A DNA stretch of 64,000 nt, from the NCBI RefSeq assembly GCF_003336805.1, contig NZ_QFWJ01000005.1, forward strand, positions 1-64,000, written 5' to 3'. Below, in pieces: positions 10,097 to 20,278 of this stretch (positions are counted from its first letter, which is position 1; every line of letters begins with the position of its first letter). Below the pieces are notes generated by a model. The model was not told the DNA's origin, did no database searches, and worked only from the letters and a program-made list of their open reading frames with translations. The DNA comes from Marinospirillum perlucidum (GTDB lineage Bacteria; Pseudomonadota; Gammaproteobacteria; Pseudomonadales; Halomonadaceae). Both the position numbers and the translations under genes were made by a program.

Positions 10097-12391
10097 ATGC
10101 TTAGCAAAGATCTTGAACATACGCTGAATGAGGCGTTCACCCTGGCAAGACGCCAACGTCATGAATTCATGACCGTCGAGCATCTGCTGCTGTCCTTGTT
10201 GGATAACGAGTCTGCTGCTCAGGTGCTGAAGGCTTGCGGTGCAGATCTGGGGGAGATCCGCAGAGATCTCGATGATTTTATCAATGCCACAACGCCGCTT
10301 ATTCCCGAAGATAATGTCGACCGGGAAACGCAACCCACTCTGGGATTCCAGAGGGTGCTCCAGCGGGCTGTGTTCCACGTTCAGTCTTCCGGTAAAAGTG
10401 AAGTCACTGGTGCCAATGTCCTGGTTGCTATTTTCAGTGAACAGGAAAGCCAGGCGGTTTATTTCCTCAAACAGCAGGATATCGCTCGGGTAGATGTCGT
10501 CAATTACATCTCTCATGGAATCTCCAAGGTGTCTGACGATCCCGAACAGGATCACGGCATGCTGGGTCATGATCAGGAGGAGGCTGCCGAAGGCGTCAGC
10601 TCCAATCATCCACTACACAGTTTTTCTACCAACCTGAATGAACAGGCCCGTATTGGTCGTATCGATCCTTTGGTGGGTCGCGATCATGAAGTGGAAAGAA
10701 CCATTCAGGTGCTGGCGCGTCGCCGTAAAAATAACCCCCTGCTGGTGGGTGAAGCCGGTGTGGGTAAAACAGCCATTGCCGAAGGTCTGGCCAAGCGCAT
10801 TGTCGATGGTGAAGTACCGGAAGTCATTGCCGATGCGGTCGTCTATTCACTGGATTTGGGTGCTTTGCTGGCAGGTACCAAGTACCGCGGTGATTTCGAG
10901 AAGCGCCTCAAGGCCCTGCTGCACGAATTGAAAAAGCAGGACAATGCCATCCTCTTTATTGACGAGATCCACACCATCATCGGTGCGGGTGCTGCCTCGG
11001 GTGGAGTGATGGATGCCTCCAATCTGCTGAAGCCCATGCTCTCCAGCGGTGAGCTGCGTTGCATCGGCTCCACGACCTTCCAGGAATTTCGCGGAATTTT
11101 TGAAAAGGACCGTGCTCTGGCTCGGCGTTTCCAGAAAATCGATGTGGTCGAACCCAGCGTGGAAGACACCATCGCCATTCTCAAGGGGCTCAAGAGCCGC
11201 TTCGAGGAGCACCATCATCTGAAATACGATGATATGGCCTTGGAAACGGCTGCTCGTCTGGCTGCACGCTATATCAATGATCGTCACCTGCCCGATAAGG
11301 CAATTGATGTTGTTGATGAAGCGGGAGCTTACCAACAGCTACTGCCCGAAGACGAACGGGTTGAAGTGATCAGCATGGCGGAAGTAGAGGCGATTGTATC
11401 CAAGATTGCCCGCATTCCACCGAAAACCGTGTCCACCAATGACAAGGAAGTGCTGCGTAACGTGGAAAGGGATCTCAAGATGCTGGTGTTTGGCCAGGAT
11501 CAGGGGATCGAAGCCTTGTCCAATGCCATCAAGCTGTCACGGGCGGGTCTTAAATCACCCGAGAAACCCATTGGTGCCTTCATGTTTGCTGGTCCTACCG
11601 GGGTGGGTAAAACCGAGGTGACCAAGCAGCTGGCACGTACGCTGGGCATAGAGCTGGTGCGCTTTGACATGTCCGAGTACATGGAGCGGCATACCGTATC
11701 CCGCTTGATTGGTGCACCTCCCGGGTATGTCGGTTATGACCAGGGTGGCTTGCTGACCGAAGCCATTACCAAGAATCCTCACTGTGTTCTGCTGCTGGAT
11801 GAGATTGAAAAAGCCCATCCGGAAGTCTTTAATCTGCTGTTGCAGGTGATGGATCACGGTACTCTGACGGATAACAACGGCCGCAAAGCCGATTTCCGCA
11901 ATGTAATTCTGGTGATGACCACCAATGCCGGAGCCGAGGTGCTCAACAAGCGCTCGATCGGCTTCAAGAAGCAGGACAATTCCACTGATGGTATGGAGGC
12001 ACTGCGTAACTTCTTTACGCCGGAATTCCGCAACCGTCTGGATGCTGTGATTCAGTTCAAGGCATTGGATACCGAAGTCATCAAAAATGTGGTCGACAAG
12101 TTCCTGGTTGAACTGCAAGCCCAACTGGATGACAAGCGGGTGGTACTGGATGTGGATGACAAGGCCAGAGCCTGGTTGGCAGAAAAAGGCTATGATCAGG
12201 CGATGGGTGCAAGACCCATGGCCCGCTTGATTCAGGAGAAAATCAAGAAACCCATGGCCGAAGCCATTCTCTTTGGCGAGCTGTCGGAGAAAGGCGGCAC
12301 CGTGCATGTCACGGCCAAATCCAGTGACAGTGAAGATCTGCAGCTGGAGTTTGAAGCCGCTGCCGAGCCGGAAGAAGAAGGCGCCGTTTGA
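10097..12391 (+). CDS. clpA: ATP-dependent Clp protease ATP-binding subunit ClpA
   Basis: Hexameric AAA+ unfoldase that feeds proteins into ClpP. The N-terminal Clp repeat domain ([13 protein letters not shown]...) binds ClpS. The first AAA domain has Walker [14 protein letters not shown] and the second has [13 protein letters not shown], with [19 protein letters not shown] as its Walker B region. At 764 residues it is about the length of E. coli ClpA (758). The ATG at 10097 has GAGGGTAGG just upstream and is preferred to a TTG at 10064. A strong terminator follows. Confidence 0.97.
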   Translation: MLSKDLEHTLNEAFTLARRQRHEFMTVEHLLLSLLDNESAAQVLKACGADLGEIRRDLDDFINATTPLIPEDNVDRETQPTLGFQRVLQRAVFHVQSSGKSEVTGANVLVAIFSEQESQAVYFLKQQDIARVDVVNYISHGISKVSDDPEQDHGMLGHDQEEAAEGVSSNHPLHSFSTNLNEQARIGRIDPLVGRDHEVERTIQVLARRRKNNPLLVGEAGVGKTAIAEGLAKRIVDGEVPEVIADAVVYSLDLGALLAGTKYRGDFEKRLKALLHELKKQDNAILFIDEIHTIIGAGAASGGVMDASNLLKPMLSSGELRCIGSTTFQEFRGIFEKDRALARRFQKIDVVEPSVEDTIAILKGLKSRFEEHHHLKYDDMALETAARLAARYINDRHLPDKAIDVVDEAGAYQQLLPEDERVEVISMAEVEAIVSKIARIPPKTVSTNDKEVLRNVERDLKMLVFGQDQGIEALSNAIKLSRAGLKSPEKPIGAFMFAGPTGVGKTEVTKQLARTLGIELVRFDMSEYMERHTVSRLIGAPPGYVGYDQGGLLTEAITKNPHCVLLLDEIEKAHPEVFNLLLQVMDHGTLTDNNGRKADFRNVILVMTTNAGAEVLNKRSIGFKKQDNSTDGMEALRNFFTPEFRNRLDAVIQFKALDTEVIKNVVDKFLVELQAQLDDKRVVLDVDDKARAWLAEKGYDQAMGARPMARLIQEKIKKPMAEAILFGELSEKGGTVHVTAKSSDSEDLQLEFEAAAEPEEEGAV

Positions 12392-12410
12392 TGCCTGCAA
12401 GGCAACAACA

Positions 12411-12437
12411 AAAAACCCCGCTGCGGCGGGGTTTTTT
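12411..12437. terminator. Bidirectional terminator between clpA and infA
   Basis: The hairpin ACCCCGC-TGC-GGCGGGGT has A residues before it and TTTTTT after it. It serves the convergent genes clpA (plus) and infA (minus). Confidence 0.85.
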
Positions 12438-12457
12438 ATTAGCTAAGCTGCTACTGA

Positions 12458-12676
12458 TTAACGGGCGCGGTAGGTGATGCGGCCCTTGGTCAGGTCATAA
12501 GGAGACAGCTCGACCTTGACCTTGTCACCGGTCAGGATGCGAATGTAGTTTTTACGCATTTTTCCGGAAATATGCGCAGTCAGCACGTGGCCGTTTTCAA
12601 GCTCAACACGAAACATGGTATTGGGAAGCGTATCAATAATGACGCCTTCCATTTCAATATGGTCTTCTTTTGCCAT
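12458..12676 (-). CDS. infA: Translation initiation factor IF-1
   Basis: Small OB-fold protein that binds the ribosomal A site during initiation. It is 72 residues, the exact family length, beginning [13 protein letters not shown] and ending KGRITYRAR. The start is preceded by AGAGGTTCTTACCGA. The gene lies between clpA and bpt, as in many gammaproteobacteria. Confidence 0.98.
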   Translation of the reverse strand: MAKEDHIEMEGVIIDTLPNTMFRVELENGHVLTAHISGKMRKNYIRILTGDKVKVELSPYDLTKGRITYRAR

Positions 12677-12774
12677 TCGGTAAGAACCTCTGAATTGGCT
12701 GTTTAAATTTTGCCAGAATAAAAAATCGCCAGTATTTTGCCTGAATTTTCAGGAAAGCGCAAAATTTCCGCTTG

Positions 12775-13518
12775 TTAGCGGTTTTCTTCTGGATGAAAGG
12801 GAACCCATTCCTGTTGTTGCAGAATTTCAAGAGGCTGGTAATTCTGTTTGTAATTCATTTTCTGGCAATCCTGAATCCAATAGCCCAAATAGACGTGAGG
12901 CAGGTTCAGTTTCTTGGCCAGCTCAATCTGCCAGAGAATGGCATAAACACCCAGGCTTCGCCGCTTTTCTTCCGGCGCATAAAAGGTGTAGATCGCCGAT
13001 AGACCGGCATTTAGCCGATCCATGGCGGCCACCGCCAGAAGGCGATGATCGGGGTCTCGAAACTCGACCAGGCGTGCCCAGGATGCATTAAGCAGTAAGA
13101 AACTACGGAACTGATCGACTGAGGGAGGATACATGTCACCATCAGCATGCCGTACTTCCAGGTAGTGCTCATAGAGATCGTAGTATTCCTCCTTGAATTG
13201 AGCCTCAACCACCCAGGTGGTTAAATCCTGGTTACGATTCCAGACCTTGCGCTGCTGGCGGTTGGGCTGAAAGTCTTCGGCCCGGATACGCACCGATTGA
13301 CAGGCATTGCAGTTTTGGCAATGGGGACGGTAGAGGTGACGTCCACTGCGGCGGAAACCTACCTGGGAGAGGCTGTCATAGACATCCTGCGTCAAAGGCT
13401 GCTGGGGGTCCAGAAACAGCGTGGTCGCCTCACGGTTGGGAAGATAGCTGCAAGTGTGCGGCATGGTTTGGTAAAAACGTAGAGAGAAAACCTCTTCACC
13501 GGGACTAGGGCTGGTCAC
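12775..13518 (-). CDS. bpt: Leucyl-D/E-tRNA-protein transferase Bpt
   Basis: Transfers leucine from Leu-tRNA to proteins with N-terminal Asp or Glu, making them ClpS substrates. The N-terminal Cys cluster (CSYLPNREATTLF, then CQNCNACQSVRI) and the C-terminal HVYLGYWIQDCQKMNYK block match the ATE/Bpt family. Product of 247 residues. Its start overlaps the aat stop by four bases, so the two transferases are translationally coupled. The annotation as Bpt rather than arginyl-transferase follows the bacterial family and the clpS/clpA/aat context. Confidence 0.93.
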   Translation of the reverse strand: MTSPSPGEEVFSLRFYQTMPHTCSYLPNREATTLFLDPQQPLTQDVYDSLSQVGFRRSGRHLYRPHCQNCNACQSVRIRAEDFQPNRQQRKVWNRNQDLTTWVVEAQFKEEYYDLYEHYLEVRHADGDMYPPSVDQFRSFLLLNASWARLVEFRDPDHRLLAVAAMDRLNAGLSAIYTFYAPEEKRRSLGVYAILWQIELAKKLNLPHVYLGYWIQDCQKMNYKQNYQPLEILQQQEWVPFHPEENR

Positions 13519-14174
13519 ACCTCAACTCCTTGCTGCAATAAACGCAAAAACTCATTTCTTTCTAATTCCCGCGCTCCCAGACTGGCCAGATGCGGGGAAT
13601 AGACTTGGCAATCAATCAGGGTAAAGTCCAGGGCTTCCAGTTTTCGGGCCAGGCTGACCAATGCAATCTTGGAAGCATCAGTGATACGGCTGAACATGGA
13701 TTCTCCGAAAAACACCCGACCTAATGCCAAACCATAAAGACCACCAACCAACTGATCGCCCTGCCAGACTTCCACAGAATGCGCATAACCCTGTTGATGT
13801 AACTCATTATAGGCTAATTCCATGCCTGGCGTGATCCAGGTGCCTTCACGGTAGCGGCGTACTTCACCACAAAGATGGATCACCTGGGCAAAATCCTGGT
13901 CAAAAGTCACTTCCAGATCACCACGCTTCATGCGCTTGCGCAGGCTGCGGCTGACATGAACCTCGTTGGGGAAGAGCACCATGCGCGGGGCAGGTGACCA
14001 CCAAAGCAGAGGTTCACCTTCGCTGAACCAGGGGAAAATCCCCCGGCTATACGCTAGAAGCAGGCGCTGGGGCGAGAGGTCACCACCGACTGCAAGAAGG
14101 CCATTGGGTTCTTCCAGTGCCTGATCAACAGGGGGAAACCAGAGTTCATCATCCAGTTGCCAGATTTCCAGCAT
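13515..14174 (-). CDS. aat: Leucyl/phenylalanyl-tRNA-protein transferase
   Basis: Adds Leu or Phe from aminoacyl-tRNA to N-terminal Lys or Arg of target proteins. Family blocks seen are FPPVDQALEEPNGLLAVGGD, YSRGIFPWF, PLLWWSPAPRMVL, EGTWIT, GGLYGLALGRVFFGESMFS and LIDCQV. From the ATG at 14174 the product is 219 residues; the longer TTG-started frame to 14219 is not supported by the family. Together with bpt it supplies both bacterial N-degron transferases. Confidence 0.95.
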   Translation of the reverse strand: MLEIWQLDDELWFPPVDQALEEPNGLLAVGGDLSPQRLLLAYSRGIFPWFSEGEPLLWWSPAPRMVLFPNEVHVSRSLRKRMKRGDLEVTFDQDFAQVIHLCGEVRRYREGTWITPGMELAYNELHQQGYAHSVEVWQGDQLVGGLYGLALGRVFFGESMFSRITDASKIALVSLARKLEALDFTLIDCQVYSPHLASLGARELERNEFLRLLQQGVEV

Positions 14175-14303
14175 AAAGGGGCCTTTTACAGTGGAGGGTG
14201 CAGATCTATCCAGCTTCAATGCGTTATGATAAGACTTTCACCCAGTCATCAACAAGCGGGGATACCCAGGCCGGTTACTTGACAGGAGGCCACCCCCAAC
14301 CAA

Positions 14304-16712
14304 ATGGAATCGCCAGTGAGTGATCAGGACAAAACAGTAACTTCAGCCGACTCAGCCCATCTGAGCAGTCGTTTGCGCAAGGTTTTACATGAAGCCGGTG
14401 CCCTGAGCCTGGTGCTGGTGGGTAGTATGCTGGCGCTGGCCCTGTTTAGTTTCAATCCCAAGGATCCGGGTTGGAGTACAACGGCTCAGATACCGGCCAG
14501 CAATTTAATGGGCTTGAGCGGTGCCTGGCTGGCTGATGTGCTCTTGTCACTGGTTGGTGCCAGTGCCTGGCTACTCCCTATGTCGCTGATTCATCTGGCC
14601 ATTCAGGTATTGCGTAAACCCTGGCAGCAGGAACACTGGGATCCTTTTATCCCCTCACTGCGATTTTCCGGTTTTCTGCTGTTATTAGTGAGCCTCTCCA
14701 GTCTGGCGGCCTTGCACTTTTATGCTTCCGAAACAGGTTGGTCCTATGGTGCCGGCGGCATCCTGGGAGAAAGCCTGGCGAGTCTGACACGTCCCCTGTT
14801 GGGTCACCTGGGCGCTACCCTGATCTTTCTGGCAGCCTGTATTGCCGGTTTTTCTCTGGTCACCGGCTGGTCGTGGTTGATGATTATGGATGAAACCGGC
14901 CACCTACTGATTGCAGCCGGTGAAAAAATTCGTCAGCTCTGGTGGCAGGCCGAAAAATCTAGACGTCAGGAAAAAAAGGATTATTACCAACAGCCCGAAA
15001 AGGCTATTCAGGATAATACCGGCTGGCTGGCCGGGCTTCAGGAAAAGCTTCCCAAGCCCTCGGCTCCGGTAAAGAAAAACAAGGTATTGGAAGAGCCGCG
15101 CCTGGGATTTGATGAACAGGATGAGCCAGCTGAACCGGAATTATCTTTGAACCCTGCTGGCGATAAAAATGAACCCCGTCTGGTCACTGCACGGGATCTA
15201 CAGCCAACGCGGCCAGCTTCCCAGGCTCCAGTGGAAGGCGAAAAACCCGGTCTGGGTCTGTTGGATGCTCGTCAGCCCCAGCAAGCCGGTTTTACGGCTG
15301 ATGAACTGGTGGATCTGGGGGAGCTTCTGCAGCAACGCCTGATCGAATTTGGGGTTAAGGCCGAGGTCGTGGATGCCCATCCAGGCCCAGTGATTACCCG
15401 TTTTGAGCTGGAATTGGCTGCAGGGGTGAAATCCAGCAAGGTGGCCAATCTGGCGTTGGATCTGGCTCGTGCCCTCAAGGTGCCCAGTGTTCGAGTGGTG
15501 GAGGTCATCTCGGGTAAGTCCACCATCGGTATCGAACTGCCCAACGCCAAGCGGGCGCTGATCCGCCTGACCGAAGTCCTGGATCATGAAGTGTTTACCC
15601 AAGACAAGCATCCTCTTCCCCTGGCGCTGGGTCAGGATATTGCCGGTAATCCTGTAGTGGCCAATCTGACCAAGATGCCCCACCTGCTGGTTGCGGGGAC
15701 CACCGGCTCGGGTAAATCCGTGGGCGTCAATGCCATGATCCTGTCTTTGCTGCTGCAAAGAACCCCTGAAGAATTGCGCCTGATCATGATAGATCCCAAG
15801 ATGCTGGAACTGTCCGTGTATGAAGGCATTCCACATCTACTGGCTCCTGTGGTCACCGACATGAAAGAAGCCGCCAATGCCCTGCGCTGGTGTGTAGCCG
15901 AGATGGAAAAACGCTACCAACTGATGGCCGCCCTGGGGGTGCGCAATATCAGTGGTTTTAATGCCAAGTTACAAGAAGCCGAGCGCGCCGGTAACCGGGT
16001 TCAAGACCCTCTGGCTGATCCTGAGCTGGGTGAACCGGGTCATCTGGAACCCCTGCCTTATATCGTGGTGGTGATTGACGAATTTGCCGACATGATGATG
16101 CTGGTGGGCAAGAAGGTGGAAGAGCTGATTGCACGCCTGGCCCAAAAAGCACGTGCTGCCGGGATTCACCTGATTCTGGCAACCCAGCGTCCTTCGGTGG
16201 ATGTAATTACCGGCCTGATCAAGGCCAATATCCCCACCCGGGTGGCTTATCAGGTCTCCAGTAAAATTGATTCACGCACCATTCTCGATCAAGGCGGTGC
16301 TGAACAGCTACTGGGCAATGGCGATCTGCTCTTTCTGCCCACGGGGGCGCCTCAACCGGAAAGGGTGCATGGAGCCTTTGTCGATGATGATGAAGTTCAT
16401 CGTGTGGTTGAGGACTGGAAGCAAAGAGGCACGCCGGACTACGAAGAAGCCATTCTATCCGGGGATGTGGAAGCCGCCAGCCTGGCCGGATTGGAAGCGG
16501 AAGGCCAGGATAGCGATGATGAATCCGATCCTCTCTATGATGAGGCCGTGGCCTTTGTGATAGAAAGCCGCCGAGCCTCAACGTCTGCTGTGCAGAGACG
16601 CTTCAAGATAGGTTATAACCGGGCCGCCCGGCTGGTGGATGCCATGGAAAGAGCTGGTCTGGTTTCGCCCTTGCAGGCGAATGGTCAGCGGGAACTGCTA
16701 GTCGGGGATTAG
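14304..16712 (+). CDS. ftsK: DNA translocase FtsK
   Basis: Septal DNA pump that clears the chromosome terminus and activates XerCD recombination at dif. The N-terminal ~200 residues hold about four transmembrane segments (from [17 protein letters not shown]). A charged linker follows (~210-320), then the motor with Walker [17 protein letters not shown] and Walker [16 protein letters not shown]. The C-terminal gamma winged helix ([19 protein letters not shown]) reads KOPS sites. The 802-residue length shows a short linker compared with E. coli FtsK (1,329), typical of pseudomonad-like proteins. lolA and rarA follow in the usual order. Confidence 0.97.
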   Translation: MESPVSDQDKTVTSADSAHLSSRLRKVLHEAGALSLVLVGSMLALALFSFNPKDPGWSTTAQIPASNLMGLSGAWLADVLLSLVGASAWLLPMSLIHLAIQVLRKPWQQEHWDPFIPSLRFSGFLLLLVSLSSLAALHFYASETGWSYGAGGILGESLASLTRPLLGHLGATLIFLAACIAGFSLVTGWSWLMIMDETGHLLIAAGEKIRQLWWQAEKSRRQEKKDYYQQPEKAIQDNTGWLAGLQEKLPKPSAPVKKNKVLEEPRLGFDEQDEPAEPELSLNPAGDKNEPRLVTARDLQPTRPASQAPVEGEKPGLGLLDARQPQQAGFTADELVDLGELLQQRLIEFGVKAEVVDAHPGPVITRFELELAAGVKSSKVANLALDLARALKVPSVRVVEVISGKSTIGIELPNAKRALIRLTEVLDHEVFTQDKHPLPLALGQDIAGNPVVANLTKMPHLLVAGTTGSGKSVGVNAMILSLLLQRTPEELRLIMIDPKMLELSVYEGIPHLLAPVVTDMKEAANALRWCVAEMEKRYQLMAALGVRNISGFNAKLQEAERAGNRVQDPLADPELGEPGHLEPLPYIVVVIDEFADMMMLVGKKVEELIARLAQKARAAGIHLILATQRPSVDVITGLIKANIPTRVAYQVSSKIDSRTILDQGGAEQLLGNGDLLFLPTGAPQPERVHGAFVDDDEVHRVVEDWKQRGTPDYEEAILSGDVEAASLAGLEAEGQDSDDESDPLYDEAVAFVIESRRASTSAVQRRFKIGYNRAARLVDAMERAGLVSPLQANGQRELLVGD

Positions 16713-16799
16713 GTCTATTTAGCTTGGAAAGCGCTGATTAACTTTTGCACTCATTAGGTTGATCGGAGGCTTCCTGATCATCATTCAACAAGGAACCTT

Positions 16800-17447
16800 A
16801 TGTTTAAACGCTTGATTCTTCTCGTGGTGCTTGTTTTTCTGGTTCAGCCACTGCATGCAGCGACTTCTCCTGAAGCTCGCCTGGAAACCTACCTGGAAAA
16901 CCTGGAAACGGTGGCCTCCGAGTTTGAACAGCAGCTGCTGGATGCCAGTGGGCAGCGTTTACAGGAAACCCGTGGCATCATGCGTTTGCAAAAGCCGGGG
17001 CGTTTCTACTGGGAGACGCAGTTTCCTTTTCCGGAAATTCTGGTGACCGATGGCGAAACCCTGTGGCTCTATGATCCGGATCTGGAACAGGTGACCCAAC
17101 AACCCCTGGATCAACGCCAGGTCGCCACGCCTGCCCTGATACTTTCGGGCGAGGCGTCACAACTGAGTGAACACTTCCAGATCACCTATACTGAGGGGCA
17201 AATAGAAGAAAGTTTTACCCTGGTGCCCCGCGGCGAGGAAAGCCTGTTTGAAGAAATGAACCTCTACTTTGAGGAGGGACAGATCAGGGCGTTACGTCTG
17301 GTTGACAGCCTGGGGCAGAAGACCCGGGTTGATCTGATTAACCCGCAATACAATCAAAGCCTGGACCCGGCCATTTTCGATTTTACCCCGCCTGAAGGCG
17401 TGGATGTGATTCGTGACCCTTCGCTGAATAGCGACAACAACGGATAA
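16800..17447 (+). CDS. lolA: Outer-membrane lipoprotein carrier protein LolA
   Basis: Periplasmic chaperone that ferries lipoproteins from LolCDE to LolB. A signal peptide (MFKRLILLVVLVFLVQPLHA) is followed by a mature chain with the family blocks VASEFEQQLLDASG, GRFYWETQFPFPEILVTDG and LWLYDPDLEQVTQQPL. Product of 215 residues, with AAGGAACC upstream of the ATG. The window encodes several very large predicted lipoproteins that would depend on this route. Confidence 0.95.
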   Translation: MFKRLILLVVLVFLVQPLHAATSPEARLETYLENLETVASEFEQQLLDASGQRLQETRGIMRLQKPGRFYWETQFPFPEILVTDGETLWLYDPDLEQVTQQPLDQRQVATPALILSGEASQLSEHFQITYTEGQIEESFTLVPRGEESLFEEMNLYFEEGQIRALRLVDSLGQKTRVDLINPQYNQSLDPAIFDFTPPEGVDVIRDPSLNSDNNG

Positions 17448-17466
17448 AGAAATCAGCCTCTTTCCT

Positions 17467-18804
17467 ATGTCCGAAGATCTTTTTGCACAAGCAACTCCCG
17501 GTTGGCAGCCACTGGCCGCGCGTATGCGCCCCCGTGATCTGGGTGAATTTCTGGGTCAGGAGCATCTGCTGGGTCCGGATAAATCCCTGCGCCAGGCGCT
17601 GGAGGCGGGACAGCTCCACTCCATGATTTTCTGGGGCCCGCCGGGGGTCGGCAAAACCACCCTGGCGCGCCTGTTGGCCGAACAGGGTCAGCTTCGCTAT
17701 ACCAGCCTTTCTGCGGTTATGAGTGGGGTCAAGGAAATCCGTGCGGCCGTGGTCGAAGCCAGGGAGCACCAGGAGTTTACCGGCAAACCCACGCTCTTGT
17801 TTGTCGATGAGGTGCACCGCTTTAATAAATCCCAGCAGGATGCCTTTCTGCCTTATATCGAGGAAGGGCTTTTTGTATTTATCGGAGCCACCACAGAAAA
17901 CCCCTCCTTTGAGTTGAATTCGGCTCTTTTATCGCGGGCCAGGGTTTACGTGCTCAAGTCTCTGGGTGAAGAGGTGTTGTTAAGACTCCTGCAAGAAGGT
18001 TTGCAGGAGCCGGAGAGAGGGCTGGGTCAGCAACAACTGCAAGCTGACGAAAACGCCCTGCTGGTATTGGCAAGGGCTGCCGATGGTGATGCCCGACGGG
18101 CTTTAAACTTTCTGGAAATTGCCGCCGATCTGGCTGAAAACGGGCAGATTACGGAAAAAACCGTGGCCGAGGTGGTCCAGGAAAGCCTGAGGCGTTTTGA
18201 TAAGGGTGGCGAAGCCTTTTATGACCAGATTTCTGCCCTGCATAAATCCGTGCGTGGCTCCGATCCTGATGCGGCTCTCTACTGGATGTGCCGGATGCTG
18301 GATGGCGGTTGTGATCCCCTGTATATCGCCCGACGGGTTGTACGCATGGCCAGTGAAGACATCGGTAATGCGGACCCGCGCGGGGTGCAGTTGGCGCTGA
18401 ATGCCTGGGATGTTCAGACTCGTTTGGGCAGTCCCGAAGGTGAATTGGCGATAGCTCATGCTGTGGTGTACCTGGCTGTAGCTGCCAAATCCAATGCCGT
18501 TTACAAGGCTTATAACGCCGCCATGCAGACGGTTAAAAACTCGCCCAGCTACGAGGTGCCACTACATTTGCGCAATGCACCGACCAGCCTGATGAAAGAT
18601 CTGGGCTATGGTCATGAATACCGCTATGCCCATGATGAACCTGAAGGCTATGCTGCCGGAGAAAACTATTTTCCCGAGGCGATGGGCGTGACACGTTTTT
18701 ATCAGCCGGTGGAGCGGGGACTGGAAATCAGGATTGCAGAGAAACTGCGTCACTTGAGGCAACTGGATGCCACCTGGGCGCGGGGTAGTAATTCAGAAGT
18801 GTGA
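17467..18804 (+). CDS. rarA: Replication-associated recombination protein A (AAA+ ATPase)
   Basis: RarA/MgsA acts at stalled replication forks and resembles a clamp-loader subunit. Walker A is GPPGVGKTT at residues 57-65 and Walker B is [19 protein letters not shown]. The sensor region [19 protein letters not shown] and the C-terminal tetramerisation block ([21 protein letters not shown]) are present. Product of 445 residues. It begins 19 bases after lolA, as in E. coli (lolA-rarA). Confidence 0.96.
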   Translation: MSEDLFAQATPGWQPLAARMRPRDLGEFLGQEHLLGPDKSLRQALEAGQLHSMIFWGPPGVGKTTLARLLAEQGQLRYTSLSAVMSGVKEIRAAVVEAREHQEFTGKPTLLFVDEVHRFNKSQQDAFLPYIEEGLFVFIGATTENPSFELNSALLSRARVYVLKSLGEEVLLRLLQEGLQEPERGLGQQQLQADENALLVLARAADGDARRALNFLEIAADLAENGQITEKTVAEVVQESLRRFDKGGEAFYDQISALHKSVRGSDPDAALYWMCRMLDGGCDPLYIARRVVRMASEDIGNADPRGVQLALNAWDVQTRLGSPEGELAIAHAVVYLAVAAKSNAVYKAYNAAMQTVKNSPSYEVPLHLRNAPTSLMKDLGYGHEYRYAHDEPEGYAAGENYFPEAMGVTRFYQPVERGLEIRIAEKLRHLRQLDATWARGSNSEV

Positions 18805-18809
18805 CAAGC

Positions 18810-19094
18810 TTAGGCAGCAGAGTGCTTCTTGTTGCCCAGATTTTTATTCTCGTAGAGGTCTTCCAGTGAAAAGCAGAGATCATAGTCATTCCATTGCAGA
18901 TCACCATCACTGATTTCAAAACCGGCAAAAACTTCAGGGTCCTGGTATTTTTGGATATGAGGGTTGGTGGATGAAAACAGGAAGTTCTCCAGGTCAACTT
19001 CCTGAATATGACCATCACTGAAGTACAGCCTCAGGCGGTACTCAGCAATCTGCTCTGCTTTTTCAATACTCAGGGGTACACTTTCTTCAATCAT
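18810..19094 (-). CDS. DUF2442-like protein, probable partner of the DUF4160 protein
   Basis: Product of 94 residues with the DUF2442 pattern: a basic strand (YRLRLYFSDGHIQEVDLENFL), then FAGFEISDGDLQWNDYDLCF near the end. Its start overlaps the upstream DUF4160 gene by four bases (ATGA), so the pair is translationally coupled. DUF4160/DUF2442 pairs are widespread and have been proposed as toxin-antitoxin modules; which member is toxic is not established here. A second such pair lies at 31347-31806. Confidence 0.7.
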   Translation of the reverse strand: MIEESVPLSIEKAEQIAEYRLRLYFSDGHIQEVDLENFLFSSTNPHIQKYQDPEVFAGFEISDGDLQWNDYDLCFSLEDLYENKNLGNKKHSAA

Positions 19095-19396
19095 TTCACT
19101 TTCTCATCAATGCGCTGACACTCAAATTGGCGATGATAGACAAAGTAATCAACCCATTTGGCTACTATCTCATCAGCATAAACGGCTGTAAAGGATTTGA
19201 AATCACGTAGCTGAGCTGGTGGCAAGGGCTTGCGGCCCTTAACTGCTTTAATCAGGATGTCCTTGATCTGTCCATTGACCAGAATAAATTCAGCTTTGGA
19301 TTCATGACCCTGATACTTGCCGTGGACATGGACGGGCTCATGCTCATTACTATAGAAAAGCAGGATGATTCCAAAGTACTCAAATATCTTGGGCAT
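19091..19396 (-). CDS. DUF4160-like protein
   Basis: Product of 101 residues. The opening MPKIFEYFGIILLFYSNEHEPVHVHGKYQG is the DUF4160 signature, with the 'HEPxHVHV'-type histidine cluster. The C-terminal third (LRDFKSFTAVYADEIVAKWVDYF) is a helical block. AAGGGGGTG precedes the ATG. It is the first gene of a two-gene unit with the DUF2442 gene. Function unknown; a toxin-antitoxin role is inference from pairing and size. Confidence 0.7.
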   Translation of the reverse strand: MPKIFEYFGIILLFYSNEHEPVHVHGKYQGHESKAEFILVNGQIKDILIKAVKGRKPLPPAQLRDFKSFTAVYADEIVAKWVDYFVYHRQFECQRIDEKVK

Positions 19397-19411
19397 AACA
19401 CCCCCTTCGAA

Positions 19412-20278
19412 TCAGAACGCCCAGCGGGTCATCTCCAGCCAGGGTGTCAGTTGTAACCAGCCAGCCAGCTCACGGCCACCCAGCAAGAGTGCCAGAGCTG
19501 CCACCACCAGGTGGGGGCCAAAAGGCAGGCTGCTGCTGTTCATCTGGCCTGTGGCTTTACCCAACGCAGCCGTGATCAATCCGGACAAGGAGGCCAGGAG
19601 AATCACCGGCACCAAAGCGGGGGCGCCCAGCCAGGCTCCCAGGGCAGCCAATAGCTTGAAGTCACCAAAGCCCATGCCTTCACGACCTGTCAGCAAGCGG
19701 AAAACCCAGTAGAGAGACCAGAGGCTCAAATAGCCCCAGAGGGCACCGGCAAAAGCCTGATCAAAAAGGGTGGCGGATGAAAACAGCCAGTGGTAAATCA
19801 AACCAGCCCAAAGCAGCGGCAGGGTGAGGTGATCCGGCAGCAGTCGGGTCTGGGCATCAATGGCTGCCAGAGCCAGTAAAGTCAGGGCAAAGCCGGTCAA
19901 GGCCAGTCCCTGAAGACTGAATCCATAGCGCCAGATCAGCCCGACAGCAAGCAGGCCTGCTAGTAATTCCACCAGCGGGTAGCGCAGGGAGATGGGCTGC
20001 TGGCAGGCACTGCAGCGACCTTTTTGCAGCAGCCAACTGAGTAGAGGAAGATTGTTGTACCAGTGCAACTGAGCCTGGCATTGCGGACAGTGAGAGGCGG
20101 GCCAGGATAGGGAGAGCTGGGGAAGATCGGTTTCACCCCAGCTGCGCCTCAGCATCAGTGGCAGCCGGTAAATCACAACGTTCAGGAAGCTGCCCAGTAT
20201 CAGGCCAAAAAGAGCAGCAAAAGCCAGCTGTAATCCGGTTGGCCAGGTTGCCAAGCCCAGAGGATCGAGTAAATCCAT
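19412..20278 (-). CDS. pilD: Prepilin peptidase / N-methyltransferase
   Basis: Inner-membrane aspartic protease that cleaves type IV prepilins and type II pseudopilins and methylates the new N-terminus. Two CxxC motifs form the methylase zinc site (CPQCQAQL and CSACQQPI). The catalytic Asp residues are in AAIDAQTRLLPD and GMGFGDFKLLAALG. Product of 288 residues with about eight transmembrane segments. It overlaps the pilC stop (TAATG). No other prepilin peptidase is seen, so it probably also processes the Gsp pseudopilins at 63.5 kb. Confidence 0.96.
   Translation of the reverse strand: MDLLDPLGLATWPTGLQLAFAALFGLILGSFLNVVIYRLPLMLRRSWGETDLPQLSLSWPASHCPQCQAQLHWYNNLPLLSWLLQKGRCSACQQPISLRYPLVELLAGLLAVGLIWRYGFSLQGLALTGFALTLLALAAIDAQTRLLPDHLTLPLLWAGLIYHWLFSSATLFDQAFAGALWGYLSLWSLYWVFRLLTGREGMGFGDFKLLAALGAWLGAPALVPVILLASLSGLITAALGKATGQMNSSSLPFGPHLVVAALALLLGGRELAGWLQLTPWLEMTRWAF

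Noticed and set aside
11555-12400. 281-residue antisense frame opposite clpA
   Set aside because: Shadow of clpA; no ribosome binding site or recognisable motif.
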